Shown in pieces: positions 34,124 through 44,427 of a stretch of DNA of 64,000 bases. Location: NCBI GenBank assembly GCA_910890315.1, contig CAJVGD010000011.1, forward strand, positions 868,001 through 932,000, written 5' to 3'. Under the pieces are notes generated by a model. That model did not search any database and was not told the origin of the DNA. It was given only the letters and a program-made list of their open reading frames with translations. Numbering within the stretch: position 1 is the first letter of the stretch; every line of letters begins with the position of its first letter. The DNA comes from Serendipita indica DSM 11827. Lineage: Eukaryota > Basidiomycota > Agaricomycetes > Sebacinales > Serendipitaceae. The translations under genes and the position numbers were made by a program.

Positions 34124-35854
34124 ATGACCAGTCTCTTCGAACTGGAGGCTCAACTCGTAGAATCTGCAATGTCCGTGCGAACGAGAAACGATTTCCATAG
34201 CAAGCTCGCCAGTTTGATGGACGTTCATAAAGCGACGAACAAAATCTTGGTCAAAATGACGCGCGATGCTGGGATGGAGCCTCCAGCGCTTCTCGAGGTA
34301 GCAGACGACGTAAATATATCCTTTTCATCATCTGGGCCGACCAAAGTGGGCAAGATAGGATTCCAAAGCCTGCCCGACGAGCTTTTGGCTCAAATCTTCA
34401 AGCTCCGTCGAGATAGCGGTCATCCCATGGCTTTCCCATCTTTGATGCGAGTATGTCGGCGGTGGAAGGAAGTCATATCCAACGACCCAACTCTCTGGAG
34501 CAAGATTCATGTCCAACCGACTGGGTATTACAAAGACATCCAATGGTGGCACTGGTATGTCAGGAGGCATATCTCCAAGAGCGTAGAATGCCCCTTGGAC
34601 ATTACTCTGGACTTTTCTGGTTTACGGGGCCTGTCAGAACATATTGATGATTTCCTCGAATCTTTCCTGTCGGGTAAAGATCTTCTGCACGACGAGGATC
34701 TGGAGAACTGGAGAATAGAGTACCACTGCGAAGACCTTGTCTCAAGGTACATGTGGTATTTTATCGACATTATCCGTCTCCTGACTGGACGCTTCCCATT
34801 GAGTTCGTCTACATCCGAATCCTCGGAATCGGGTGATGACTTACATGGCTATGACTTATATGGCTATGAGGACGAAGATGTATCCAATCTTTTCAAAGAA
34901 GATGGCGGCGAGGGAGAGGATCTGCTGATACGGGAGTCAGCACCCCTCGCGCCAGTGACTGCGAGGCCCCAGGTTTCCAAGCCTATCACCGACCGATGGC
35001 GCTCATTTCACCTCGTAATTCCTGATTTTTGGGGGAATGATGGCACCTTACACTCAGTCTGGGCTCTCCTCGACCGGCCAACTCCTCTTCTCGCGGTCCT
35101 TTGCCTCGATTTCCATGGAATGACGCGGAACGGTCCCCCGCTGGGCAACAACGTATTATATAAAACCGCATTCCCGGATACAAGTGCCCTTCGGGAATTG
35201 AGGATCGACTTTCCCGTCGACTTGAAGTGCTTTACGATTGGGCGAAGGACCGTTCGAAAGCTTTCGCTCCGTATCGAATGGGACTTCTTTGAGGAGCTCA
35301 ACCAGTATACGAATCTGGAGTGCCTGAAGCTCGTACATACGGAGCATAGGGCGGACTATCCATCGATAGCGCCGAAACTCCCAAAACTCGACTTTGCAAG
35401 GCTTCGACATCTGATCATTACTGGACAAATTCTCATACAATACACTCTTGCGATCACTTCTCCACATCTGGAAAAGATTACCCTACTTACTACTACCCGG
35501 CTTCCGCTCCTCATGTTCGAGTCATTCGCCAGGGTCAAGAGGCTCGACCTGGTGATCGACCAATGGCTTACAATTGAGGAGGATAAAACGGTTAGACCCT
35601 CCATGAGCTCGGCATACACTCAGCAAGACTTGATTTTTACTGAAGATCTGCTGGTGCAGTGTGCCAATATGGAGGAGCTACGAGTGTGGAGCAACGACGC
35701 GGACCCAGGAGGGGAGCTCTTTGTCAGACATGTCACGTCGTTGGTTAAGAAGGGATACCTCCGCAATCTGCGACAAGTGACCTTTATGTGGCCACCGACT
35801 CGCTCACGGGATATGGAGACAGCGATAGAAGTCTGTTCCTACAAGTTCAAGTAA
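34124..35854 (+). CDS. F-box protein, subfamily B (copy B1)
   Basis: Single exon, 576 aa from ATG 34124 (592 aa if ATG 34076 is used). F-box: SLPDELLAQIFKLRRD...LMRVCRRWKEVISNDP T LWSKIHV. It is followed by the subfamily B marker WWHWYVRRHISKSVECPLDITLDFSGL, an acidic Ser/Asp-rich linker, and LRR-like strands to a C-terminal CANMEELRVWSNDADPGGE and TFMWPPTRSRDMETAIEVCSY. Related copies are the fragment at 38.1 kb, the gene at 38.6-40.3 kb and the 3' half at 41.1-42.0 kb. It is intronless. Function as a ubiquitin-ligase adaptor is inferred. Confidence 0.78.
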   Translation: MTSLFELEAQLVESAMSVRTRNDFHSKLASLMDVHKATNKILVKMTRDAGMEPPALLEVADDVNISFSSSGPTKVGKIGFQSLPDELLAQIFKLRRDSGHPMAFPSLMRVCRRWKEVISNDPTLWSKIHVQPTGYYKDIQWWHWYVRRHISKSVECPLDITLDFSGLRGLSEHIDDFLESFLSGKDLLHDEDLENWRIEYHCEDLVSRYMWYFIDIIRLLTGRFPLSSSTSESSESGDDLHGYDLYGYEDEDVSNLFKEDGGEGEDLLIRESAPLAPVTARPQVSKPITDRWRSFHLVIPDFWGNDGTLHSVWALLDRPTPLLAVLCLDFHGMTRNGPPLGNNVLYKTAFPDTSALRELRIDFPVDLKCFTIGRRTVRKLSLRIEWDFFEELNQYTNLECLKLVHTEHRADYPSIAPKLPKLDFARLRHLIITGQILIQYTLAITSPHLEKITLLTTTRLPLLMFESFARVKRLDLVIDQWLTIEEDKTVRPSMSSAYTQQDLIFTEDLLVQCANMEELRVWSNDADPGGELFVRHVTSLVKKGYLRNLRQVTFMWPPTRSRDMETAIEVCSYKFK

Positions 35855-36218
35855 TCTCGATGGACTTAAGCAGTTCGTTCTTCGTGACGTACCGCGGTAC
35901 ATTTCTTGGGTTACATACTCTTGTAGCTAGTCGTATCATGTTTTGTGTAGATAAAGAGAGCGCCAGGTGTGCATCAAGCTCGCGACTGAATATTATCCCA
36001 TCTCCAAACATCGTTAAAGGCGACTAATTAGTGTTCAAGAGTCCATTAGGTCAACCACCTCGCCTAAGTGTTCGATTATTGGACAAGTATATCTCCCTAC
36101 ACGTTGATAGTGCGCAACGAGCGACCTTGGTCTCTACCACGTCTGCGGCATTTCTCACTTCGCCCAAGAAGCTCGAGTAAGTGTAATGGGGCATACTGGG
36201 TAGATCTGAACCCAATTA
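35855..36218. other. Intergenic between F-box genes
   Basis: No gene is seen. It should hold the 3' region of copy B1 and the former promoter of copy A2. Confidence 0.4.
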
Positions 36219-37918
36219 GTGTCCGGGAGGGGCAACGCCATCCGACGACTCCGTCAAGTTCCGCATGTTTGTCGGCGGAGATATCAACTCGAATCGTCGT
36301 CGAATCGTAAATTGCGCTCGAGTTTACTTGAGCAGGCGCTTCTACTATGCAGAGTTGAACAGTCCGACCTGCAAGTGGAAAGCATCAATCGAATCCTTTC
36401 AATCGCACAAATCCTCCTCGTTCGCATTTCCGCCAAAACAGATGAAAAAACAGACACAGAGGAAATACAAGATTCGAGGATAGACTCGATCAATTCACCT
36501 TATACCGGACGCACGCCGGCCATCGTGATCGGGCACCTCCCCGTCGAGATTCTCCTATCCATATTTTACTACTATCGCGACGAGAATACTACGACGAGAC
36601 TTTCACTTCTGATGAGAGTATCTCGAGGGTGGCGCGACATCGTGCTGAGTAGTCCTGGCCTTTGGAGCCGCATCAACCTTGCGCCTACTGGGTTTCTCAC
36701 TAACACCACGTGGTATTATAGTCACATTAGCACGTGTTTACAACGAAGCGGAGACTTACCACTGGACATCACAGTAGACTTTACCCAGATCGAACAGATA
36801 ACCGGGCATTTGGATAAAACGCTCGAAATGCTACTCCCTCCAGGATACATGTTTGATACCTATGGGTGCGGAGACTGGGGCTTCAATGGCGCTTACGAGG
36901 ATATGATACGAGTGTATCACGACCAGTTCGTCGACATCCTCCGTCTTCTAGCCGGTCTACCACCCTCTTCAACATTTATGGACTACACTCGCCTAGGCAC
37001 GGATGAAGATCATATAGCGGAGATTTCGGATTTACAGAACGGGCTCACTCTCAGCAGTCGCCATGCCTTTAGCCGATGGCAGTCACTTGAATGGACCCTC
37101 CCGTCTTCATTTCCACCAGATATACTCCCAGAAGTATGTTCACTGCTCGCATACAGGATGCCATTGCTCAGACGGCTCAGTATCAAGTCGGATTGGGAAT
37201 GTAAAAGGCCGATCGTATGGCCTCGATCCGACTCTCCGCGCTTTCAAGCCCTGTGCCAGCTTAGTTTCAACTTCCCCGTGGTTTTGGATAGCATATCCTG
37301 CAATCCATCAAAGTTGCGGGACCTTACAATTCACGTGGATGTCTCCAGTTTGGAGGCAATTCGACGGTTCACGTCCTTAGAGCGGCTTGCCCTTATTCAA
37401 GTATACGGACTCCCCTCCGGTGTAGTAAACCCATCACCGATATTTCTCCCGCATCTTCGGCATCTGCAGGTGGACGCAGGTATTCCCAAATCATTTCCCT
37501 CAACTTCCACGCCCCCTCTCTGCAAAAGCTCACTCTTGTGTTCGATTATCGCGTCCAACTGGTAGATCTTAATCTGCTTTCGACTGTCAAGACCCTCGAT
37601 CTCGCTGTGGATGGATGGCTACGGAGATCTAGTAACTCCAAAGAAACACGCCCCTACAGCTCAGATGAGCTCAATTGTTTCGCTTCTCTTCTAAACTCAT
37701 GTTCTCTGCTCGAGAGCCTTAGAGTTTGGGAATGCACCACAGATCCCAAAGGGACTATCCTTAGGAACCAAATTATATCGTCTGTCCTCAAGGGGAACCT
37801 CGAATTCCTTAGAGATGTCACGTTTCTCAAGCCGATGTCTAGCTCCGAGATGGAGCATGCAATCGAAGTTGTTACATACCATGTAGCGACAGAAACCAAA
37901 AAGTATGGGCTTAGATAG
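36219..37918 (+). pseudogene. F-box gene, subfamily A, disrupted (copy A2)
   Basis: Close relative of A1: RSSLLEQALLLCRVEQSDLQVESI, F-box HLPVEILLSIFYYYRDENTTTRLSLLMRVSRGWRDIV, and SCNPSKLRDLTIHVDVSSLEAIRRFTSLERLAL. The frame is open from 36219 (no ATG in the expected place) to 37565. Homology then continues in another frame from about 37500 (HAPSLQKLTLVFDYRVQL) to the stop at 37918 (SSEMEHAIEVVTYHV), the counterpart of the A1 C-terminus. One single-base frame change near 37490-37510 would explain it. The lost start and the frame change suggest a young pseudogene, but a sequencing error cannot be excluded. Confidence 0.7.
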
Positions 37919-38079
37919 AGTATGTATGCCAAAGATACTAGAAGGTTCTTGTATCAGACATGCAGCACTCCGCACATGTCTCTATTGGATATCAATCCAG
38001 AGAGATTTCGTTATAAGGCGCTCCTTGATTGGCTGGCACGGACAACAGACTCAGACCCAACTACGACCACTATCTGGAA

Positions 38080-38410
38080 AGATCACAGTCAGTCAAGATA
38101 GCGGCCTCTCATCGTGGATGCGAGCATGTCGACTGCGGCATAAAGTCTTTTCCAACGAAACGACTCTTTGGAGTCAGATTTATGTCAAATCGACCTATTA
38201 CACCGATGACCAGTGTTGGCACTGGTACGTAAAGAGACATATTTTCAGGAGTGGAGAATGTCCTCTGGATAACGTTCTTGACCATTCTGGCCTAAGATAC
38301 CTGTTGGAATACATCGAGGTTTTCCTCGAATCTTTCCTTCCAACTAAAGATGGTCTCTACGCTTGTCTCATGTTCGAGTTTCATTACATTCAGTTATCTA
38401 CTCAAATGTA
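38080..38410 (+). pseudogene. F-box fragment, subfamily B
   Basis: A short remnant aligns with residues after the F-box of copy B1: LWSQIYVKSTYYTDDQCWHWYVKRHI, GECPLDNVLDHSGLRYLLEYIEVFLESFLPTKD. The F-box itself is only partly recognisable (ACRLRHKVFSNETTLW) and nothing matches the LRR part. It is a truncated relic between A2 and B2. Confidence 0.65.
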
Positions 38411-38601
38411 GTTTGATATGGACGGGAATACTGTTGAGCCTATTGAAGACGCACCTGGTGAGATTCAAGCTTGATCTCAACGCCGCCATCAGTGCCTCTC
38501 CGAGACACATTCCCCGCCAGCTTCGAACAAAAGCGTTCGTACCAGATCTTAATCACCCAAAGGGCTGACGGGTATTCAGCCACTGTTCGCTCAATCATGG
38601 C

Positions 38602-40287
38602 CACAACCACCTCGTCGAGTTGGAATTATGCCGCTTGGCGTTGAAAATTACTTCAGAGAGCAACTTAGAACTCAAAACTCACAATTTGGGCAAGCTTGTC
38701 CGCGTCGCGTCTGACTTGCTCACTGTGCTCGCCAAACCACATAGTGCGCTTCTCGCATCAGGGTATCAAACGTCTCAATCAGGAGTCGTGAAAGAGAGTA
38801 AACAGCAGGAGTCGCGACGGACGACCATCCACGACTTGCCAGGCGAAATCCTGTCGCATATCTTCCGCTCCCTACACGGCGAAGACAGGACTACAACGCT
38901 GCCGTCCATCATAGCGGTATCTCGTCGCTGGCATACTACCGTTGTTCAAGATCCTTATCTTTGGAACGACATCGTCGTCAGGCCGAATGGACTGATGAAA
39001 AACATCAGAGCATGGCATTACTATGTGCAAAGATGCCTAGAGAGGAGCTTAAACTGCCCCCTGGACATCACGGTCGACTTTTCGGAGGTCAGGCCCATCT
39101 CCGAGCAGGTCGACAAGCCACTGAGGGCGGTATTCACAGCAGTAGACCTGCAGAATAACGAGTACGAACTCGAATCCTGGAAGTTTGAGGACCAGTGTCC
39201 CAACCTCACAGATATTTACTTCGACTACTTCATCGACGTCCTTCGGCTCCTCTCTGGGACCCAGACAAAGTCAAATCTTCTCAAGACAAGGGGGAAACCA
39301 TCAAAAAAGTCGAAGAAATCAACACGAAAGTCGAAGAAACAACCCGCCACAGGGCTCACCGACGCGAATACGGTGGCAATGCGATGGCGCTCCTTCCATC
39401 TCATTCTCGGTGAAACCTGGCCAAGTGACTATATCGAAAAGATGTGGTCTTCGTTGGACCAGCCTACACCACACCTCGTACGGATCCATCTCGAACTTCT
39501 GGGAGAGCCCAAAGAGCCTTCATACGAGGACGATGTCCTATACAAGGTTGCTTTTCCATGTGTTGACGCACTGGAGGAATTTGAATGCAACTTTCCCCTC
39601 GAGCTGGATAGCCTGGAGCGTATCCATCCCAAGGTCAAAGACCTTAGTATCTTCTTGGACAAACTCACCTTTGGCGAACTTAACAAGTTTGAAAACCTGG
39701 TGCGACTCGAGTTGTGGCATAAGAGCAATAAGGAAAATCCTGCATCGGACATGCCGGGCGACAAGGTTCATCTTCCAAAACTCAAGCACCTTGCTCTGTG
39801 CGGCGTCGTACCACAATTTATCCCAATCGTACTTACGACCCCTGCTCTCGAGTCTTTGTCGCTCCTGTATTACGGATGGGTGGAACTAGGGGAGAAAACG
39901 GAGCTCTATTCTACAGTAAAGAAACTCGATTGGCGGGTCGGTGATTGGTGCGAGTATACGGGGTTCAAACAGATGCCTATCAACAAGGACGGCTATCCCG
40001 ATTCCGATTTCCGGAGCATGGACCACCTATTTCAACAGTGCACAAGTCTTGAGGAGCTTAGAGTATGGGCGAATCACGCGGACCAATGGGGTAAAGCGTT
40101 TATGAAGCGACTTCTACCACTCATACCGTCCGACAAGCCACTCAGCAAGTTGAAGAAGGTTATATTTTACTTCCCAATGGACTGGATGGATGACTTTGAC
40201 CAGAGCAAAATTACATGTTCATACGATATAGACGCCATGAGGAACCAGCCTCCAGGCACCGAACTGGTGCCCACATATCTAAAATAG
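38602..40287 (+). CDS. F-box protein, subfamily B (copy B2), start unclear
   Basis: Open frame of about 560 codons, ending at 40287. F-box: IHDLPGEILSHIFRSLHGEDRTTTLPSIIAVSRRWHTTVVQDPYLWNDIVV. Subfamily marker: AWHYYVQRCLERSLNCPLDITVDFSEV. A Lys/Ser-rich linker (SKKSKKSTRKSKKQ) and LRR-like strands to CTSLEELRVWANHADQWGK follow. No in-frame ATG lies at the expected start. An ATG at 38597 is in the right place but one base out of frame, so either a frame change near 38600-38620 has cost the start or an upstream exon exists. Otherwise intact. Its 3' half is nearly repeated at 41.1-42.0 kb. Confidence 0.62.
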   Translation, partial: HNHLVELELCRLALKITSESNLELKTHNLGKLVRVASDLLTVLAKPHSALLASGYQTSQSGVVKESKQQESRRTTIHDLPGEILSHIFRSLHGEDRTTTLPSIIAVSRRWHTTVVQDPYLWNDIVVRPNGLMKNIRAWHYYVQRCLERSLNCPLDITVDFSEVRPISEQVDKPLRAVFTAVDLQNNEYELESWKFEDQCPNLTDIYFDYFIDVLRLLSGTQTKSNLLKTRGKPSKKSKKSTRKSKKQPATGLTDANTVAMRWRSFHLILGETWPSDYIEKMWSSLDQPTPHLVRIHLELLGEPKEPSYEDDVLYKVAFPCVDALEEFECNFPLELDSLERIHPKVKDLSIFLDKLTFGELNKFENLVRLELWHKSNKENPASDMPGDKVHLPKLKHLALCGVVPQFIPIVLTTPALESLSLLYYGWVELGEKTELYSTVKKLDWRVGDWCEYTGFKQMPINKDGYPDSDFRSMDHLFQQCTSLEELRVWANHADQWGKAFMKRLLPLIPSDKPLSKLKKVIFYFPMDWMDDFDQSKITCSYDIDAMRNQPPGTELVPTYLK

Positions 40288-40449
40288 CGTATATGTGTAC
40301 CTGTACAAACTGTCGAATGACCATGGGGCCACCCAGAGACCCAAAGCGCCAGACATGCGTTGAATTCTAAGTTTCATTGAATTTGGTGATATGGTCATGT
40401 TTACTCTTCGCTGTACAGAATATGCACGGGACCACTTGAGTCCGGGTGT

Positions 40450-41165
40450 AGGTGTACTCGAAACAATACTATCCCTGCGTCTTGGTGGGCGCGTCAGCTG
40501 AGGGTGGCAGCAAATCCACAACTTGGACTCCAGGTTCTCAGATATGTCCACGTCGCACAAGTCCACGAACTTCCTTGGGACTATCTATACTTACTGACGA
40601 TCACTGGGTGGACAATGCGAATCTGGAAGTTCACGCCCACTGGATGCATTATCACCACTCCCATCGACTATTTGGACTCTCCTGGCGACTTGGTTCGCTT
40701 TGCTCGAGCGCTCGCCTCAGATGGTCCGAGAGGAATCGAGGTTAGCGTCGGTGAAGGCCGTCTCTTCACCGAGTATCAGGATGCGGGGGCAATATGGTGA
40801 TGCTCTTGAGCACGTTTCCAAGGTCTGCGGACGCTGCAGATAATCAGCACTGGCTTGACCGCAAAGGACCAGCCGGTTACTTCATCCTCAAGTTTGGTAA
40901 AGGAGACCTCGTTGATCCAGATCAGCTCGACAAAGGAGGCAAGTTGAAAGCTACTGAATACGTCATATTCAAAAAAACTCTTCACCATGCCGCATCCATG
41001 TCCTCCCGCGGAACTAAATGCTACCTCACAATTGTAAGGCCCGAAATCGAGTCTCCTGGTTTCGCTTTGCGCTCGCCTCAAGAAGTCATCCCGCGATTAC
41101 GGCTACTGAAGACATCATGGCAGCATGTAGCCAGAACGCCTGAGGCACATGTCTTCCGCGAGTAC
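40450..41165 (+). pseudogene. FunK1 kinase-like fragment (5' part of a chimera)
   Basis: This is a third FunK1 sequence: LGLQVLRYVHVAQVHELPWDYLYLLTITG, TPTGCIITTPIDYLDSPGDLVRFARAL, VSVGEGRLFTEYQD. After frame breaks near 40790 come DNQHWLDRKGPAGYFILKF, TEYVIFKKTLHHAASM and LRLLKTSWQHVARTPEAHVF. It matches the middle of the two FunK1 copies at 11-14 and 20-22 kb, but its sequence is clearly different, so it is not a recent copy of either. It stops at YNKRHI (about 41180), exactly where F-box/LRR sequence begins in the same frame. Confidence 0.75.
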
Positions 41166-42032
41166 AACAAGCGCCATATCGAGAAGATGTGGTCCTCATT
41201 GGATCAGCCCAGCCCAAACCTCGTACGGATTCATCTCGAACTTCCATGGATGCACAAGGAAGCCTCATACGAAGACGATGTCCTCTACAAGGTGGCATTC
41301 CCGTGTGTCGACGCGCTGGAGGAGTTTGAATGCAACTTTCCTCTCGAGTTGGACGGCCTCGAGCGTATCCACGCTCACCTCAAAGACTTCAAATTCTTCT
41401 TGGATCGCTTCTCGTTCGGTAAGCTTAATAAGTTTGCAAACTTGGTCTGACGCAAAGTCGTGAATGTGAGCGACGAGAAAAACCCCCTATGCAGGTTTCC
41501 TAAGGGACCAGGTTCACCTCCTAAAACTCGAATACCTCTCTCTAGATGGTACTGTCCCACAGTTCATTACAAACATCCTCACGGCCCCTGCACTCGAATA
41601 CTTGACCTTCATCTATTACGGATGGTGGAGCTACCGGATAAAGCAGAGCTCTACACTAGCGTCAAGAAGTTGGATTGGCGCGTCGGTGACTGGTGCGTGC
41701 ATCCAGGGTCCAAGCAAATGCCGATCGAAACGGTTGCCTATCCCGATGCCGACTTTCGAAGCATGAATCACCTCTTTCGACAGTGCGCAAGTCTTGAAGA
41801 ACTGAGGGTGTGGCGGAACCAGGAGGACCCATGGGGTGGTGTGTTCATACGACACTTTCTCCCATACGTACCTCGCGACAAGCCACTGAGCAGGTTGAAG
41901 AGGGTCTCGTTTCACTATCCAATCGACTGGATGGACGAACTTGACGAAAGTCAGGTTACGTGTTCATACGATATAGAAGCACTGAGGAGGCTACCTCCAG
42001 GCGCTGAAATTCAACCAACACTTCTAAAATAG
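41166..42032 (+). pseudogene. F-box/LRR 3' half, subfamily B (3' part of a chimera, copy B3)
   Basis: Begins at EKMWSSLDQPSPNLVRIHLEL, in frame with the FunK1 fragment before it, and matches the second half of copy B2 (39.44-40.29 kb). Open to a stop at 41450 (KLNKFANLV). Homology returns at about 41530-42032 (TAPALEYLTFIYYGWWS, KKLDWRVGDWC, CASLEELRVWRNQEDPWGG, CSYDIEALRRLPPG). Compared with B2, a stop and a frame change interrupt it near 41450-41630. The F-box end is missing. The stop at 42032 lies 6 bp from the 3' end of the convergent P450 gene. Confidence 0.75.
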
Positions 42033-42037
42033 CGCAT

Positions 42038-44199
42038 TCATATCCTCTTATTTGATGGTCGAATGATCATGGGCAATTTATTCTTCGCCTCGGATTTGAC
42101 CATTGGACGCGTGACGATCCTGCAAAAGCGCTTCGGTCAGTTCAAAGTTTAGCGAGAGCGTAGCCCGTACATATGTGCCTTTCCAATGTCACTAGCAGGC
42201 ACGGAGAGATTGAACTCCAAAGCCGAGACGAGCTGGAATAGAATTGCTTTCATCCTGTGTTACAATTCGTCAGACGACCATCACTATGTGAGCGCGTAGT
42301 ACGTACTCGAGGACGGCAAAGCGAAACCCAATGCAGGCGCGCTGGCCACTGAGAAAGGTCATGCTACCTCCCCATCCCCAGGTCGAGTACGATGCACCCT
42401 CTGGAAGACCAAACTTGACATGAGACGGAGGAACACCGGAGAGCCACCGTTCTGGTCTGACGTCCAAAATCAGCGAGTTATTTTCAGAAGTAACAGATCC
42501 CGCCTACTGGAATTGATTTGCGCCTGGGCCCCAAACTTCTTCAAGGTGATTGATTGCAAATGTTGGGATCATAAAGACATCGCCCTTCTTCACGCTACAT
42601 ATTCATCCTCAGCTCATGCAAATCACATACCCTGGGAGACTTACGATATCTCTGTCCTCTGCCGTCCGTCTATGTCAACGTACGGTTTAGAGACCGGTAT
42701 CACGTCATCGACGAGAGCCTTTCGGAATGCATTCTCCGTTGCCGGGTGGAAGCGGATTGTCTCTTTGACGACAGCGTCGAGGTACGGAAGGGAGTCCAGT
42801 TGATCCATCGAAGGTTTGAATCCTATCTGTTCCATCGCCTCGAGAATCTCCAAGCGAAGCCGCTGTTGGCACTCTTTGTGCTGCGAAAGCGAGAAGAGGC
42901 ACCAAGCCAAAGATGTCGAAGTCGTCTCGTGTCCTTCCAACATCAGCGACTCGTTGATGTGAGTCAAGGTTGCTTACCGGCCAAGATAAAAGTTGGTATT
43001 TGGTTCAAGATTTGTTGAAGACTAAGACGTTGCTCTGGTGGAAGGTCCGTCGATAGGTTTGACCGTACCATTAGGGAGAGCAGATCCTTTCGTGAGCTAT
43101 CCTCCTCTCCACGTTTTGCCTCTTTGAGCCTCTCGCGAATGAGCTCGAGTCCGACTCTGTGCATTGTCCGCCTTGCTTTGCGTATTTCGCGTTCACGTTT
43201 GTCAAATATCTACATCAAGGGAATTAGGGAGTCGTCTATACAGAGGTGAACTGCACTTACAAAGAGTCGAAATGGCGGCAGGAATGCCTTGATCACGAAG
43301 AATGCTCCAAGTCCACTGCTCGAGCTGAATATCCCATGAAATGCTGCGCTGAGTTCACTCGCATCGGTGCCTTCTTGTAAAGCGTTAAACTTGTATCCGA
43401 ACCCCGCCTCGCCAATGATGTCCAAAGCAGTAAGCGAGAGTTGATGGAGCATATCGATCCGCGCATCATCCTTGTCAGAGATACGAGTTTGGGCGAGTAG
43501 TTTGTCGCGAAGCTGAGATGAATCAGAAGAGGTTGTGTCATTAGAAAATCTCGCACTTCGATGGCCTTTTCGTGGAAAATAGGGACAAGCTCGCGAAGGC
43601 TTGAGGAACTGAATGCAGGTAGCTTGCACGAATGAGCCTAGGCTAGCACGAGTGTGAATAAACTGACCAAGAGTCGCCGTTGATGTTTATGCTCGGCGCC
43701 TGAGGGCTATGAGGTAGAAGCCCTTGGAGATGATAGAGAATTCATACCTTGTGCGACTATCAAACCTTCGCCGAGTATACGCTGGAGGATGTACCGAAGC
43801 GTCCTTGGAGAGGTGTACGTCGCATGATTCTCGAGAACGTACGAAAGCGCACGAGGATCAAACAACATGCATCGTATTTCCTATCAACCAGTCAATCATA
43901 CGACCGCACGACCACGTCGAGAAAAGACGTACACCCAAGAATGCACGCGTCGCATAGACATGCCCATACTCTCTTCGCCAAATCTCATGTGGATGAAGAA
44001 CCTCCCCGGATCCACCAACGTTCGGCGCATCTTCATCCATCATGTGTCCAAATACAAACGAACTCGACGGTGGGCCTCTGAGCTTTCGCGCGGGTGATAC
44101 GAGCGGACGGAGGATATACTCGGCTGCATCGACGAGAACCCAGATAACAAAGGCGCCAGCGGTGGTGAGTATGGCGTTGGCGAAGAGTTTTATCGACAT
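42038..44199 (-). CDS. Cytochrome P450 monooxygenase (P450-1)
   Basis: Eleven exons (minus): 44199-43933, 43880-43748, 43699-43668, 43622-43557, 43512-43261, 43209-42978, 42933-42645, 42594-42508, 42456-42307, 42254-42171 and 42119-42038; 557 aa. An N-terminal membrane anchor (FANAILTTAGAFVIWVLVDA) is followed by RGPPSSSFVFG. The I-helix has AGHETTSTSLAW. The K-helix ExxR is ETIR. PERW precedes the heme loop FLSGQRACIGFRFA with heme ligand Cys494. The C-terminus is VTRPMVKSEAKNKLPMII. It is an ER-bound heme-thiolate oxygenase; substrate unknown. All introns are GT-AG, 44-52 nt. It resembles the P450 at 61-63 kb in layout and C-terminus. It converges on the F-box array with only 5 bp between stops. 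Confidence 0.92.
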
Positions 44200-44427
44200 C
44201 TAGCTCCCCGTGCTGATATTGAGGAATCACGGGGAGGAAGGGTGTAAGTTTATAGAGATTGTTGTCACCTCTGATTTATATGTGCGCTCTGGCAGCGCCT
44301 CGTTCAGTACCGTGGAAATCCATGTTAAGGTCGAGTTCAAGCGTGTGAAAGCATGGTCACCTGTCACGACCGCATCAATATCCAAGAAGAAAGTCGATAA
44401 ATAGAAGCACTAGAAGTCGACAAGAGA

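Noticed and set aside
42149-42171. P450-1 ending at the TAA near 42149
   Set aside because: A 51-nt intron (42120-42170) restores the usual P450 C-terminus, as also seen in P450-2.
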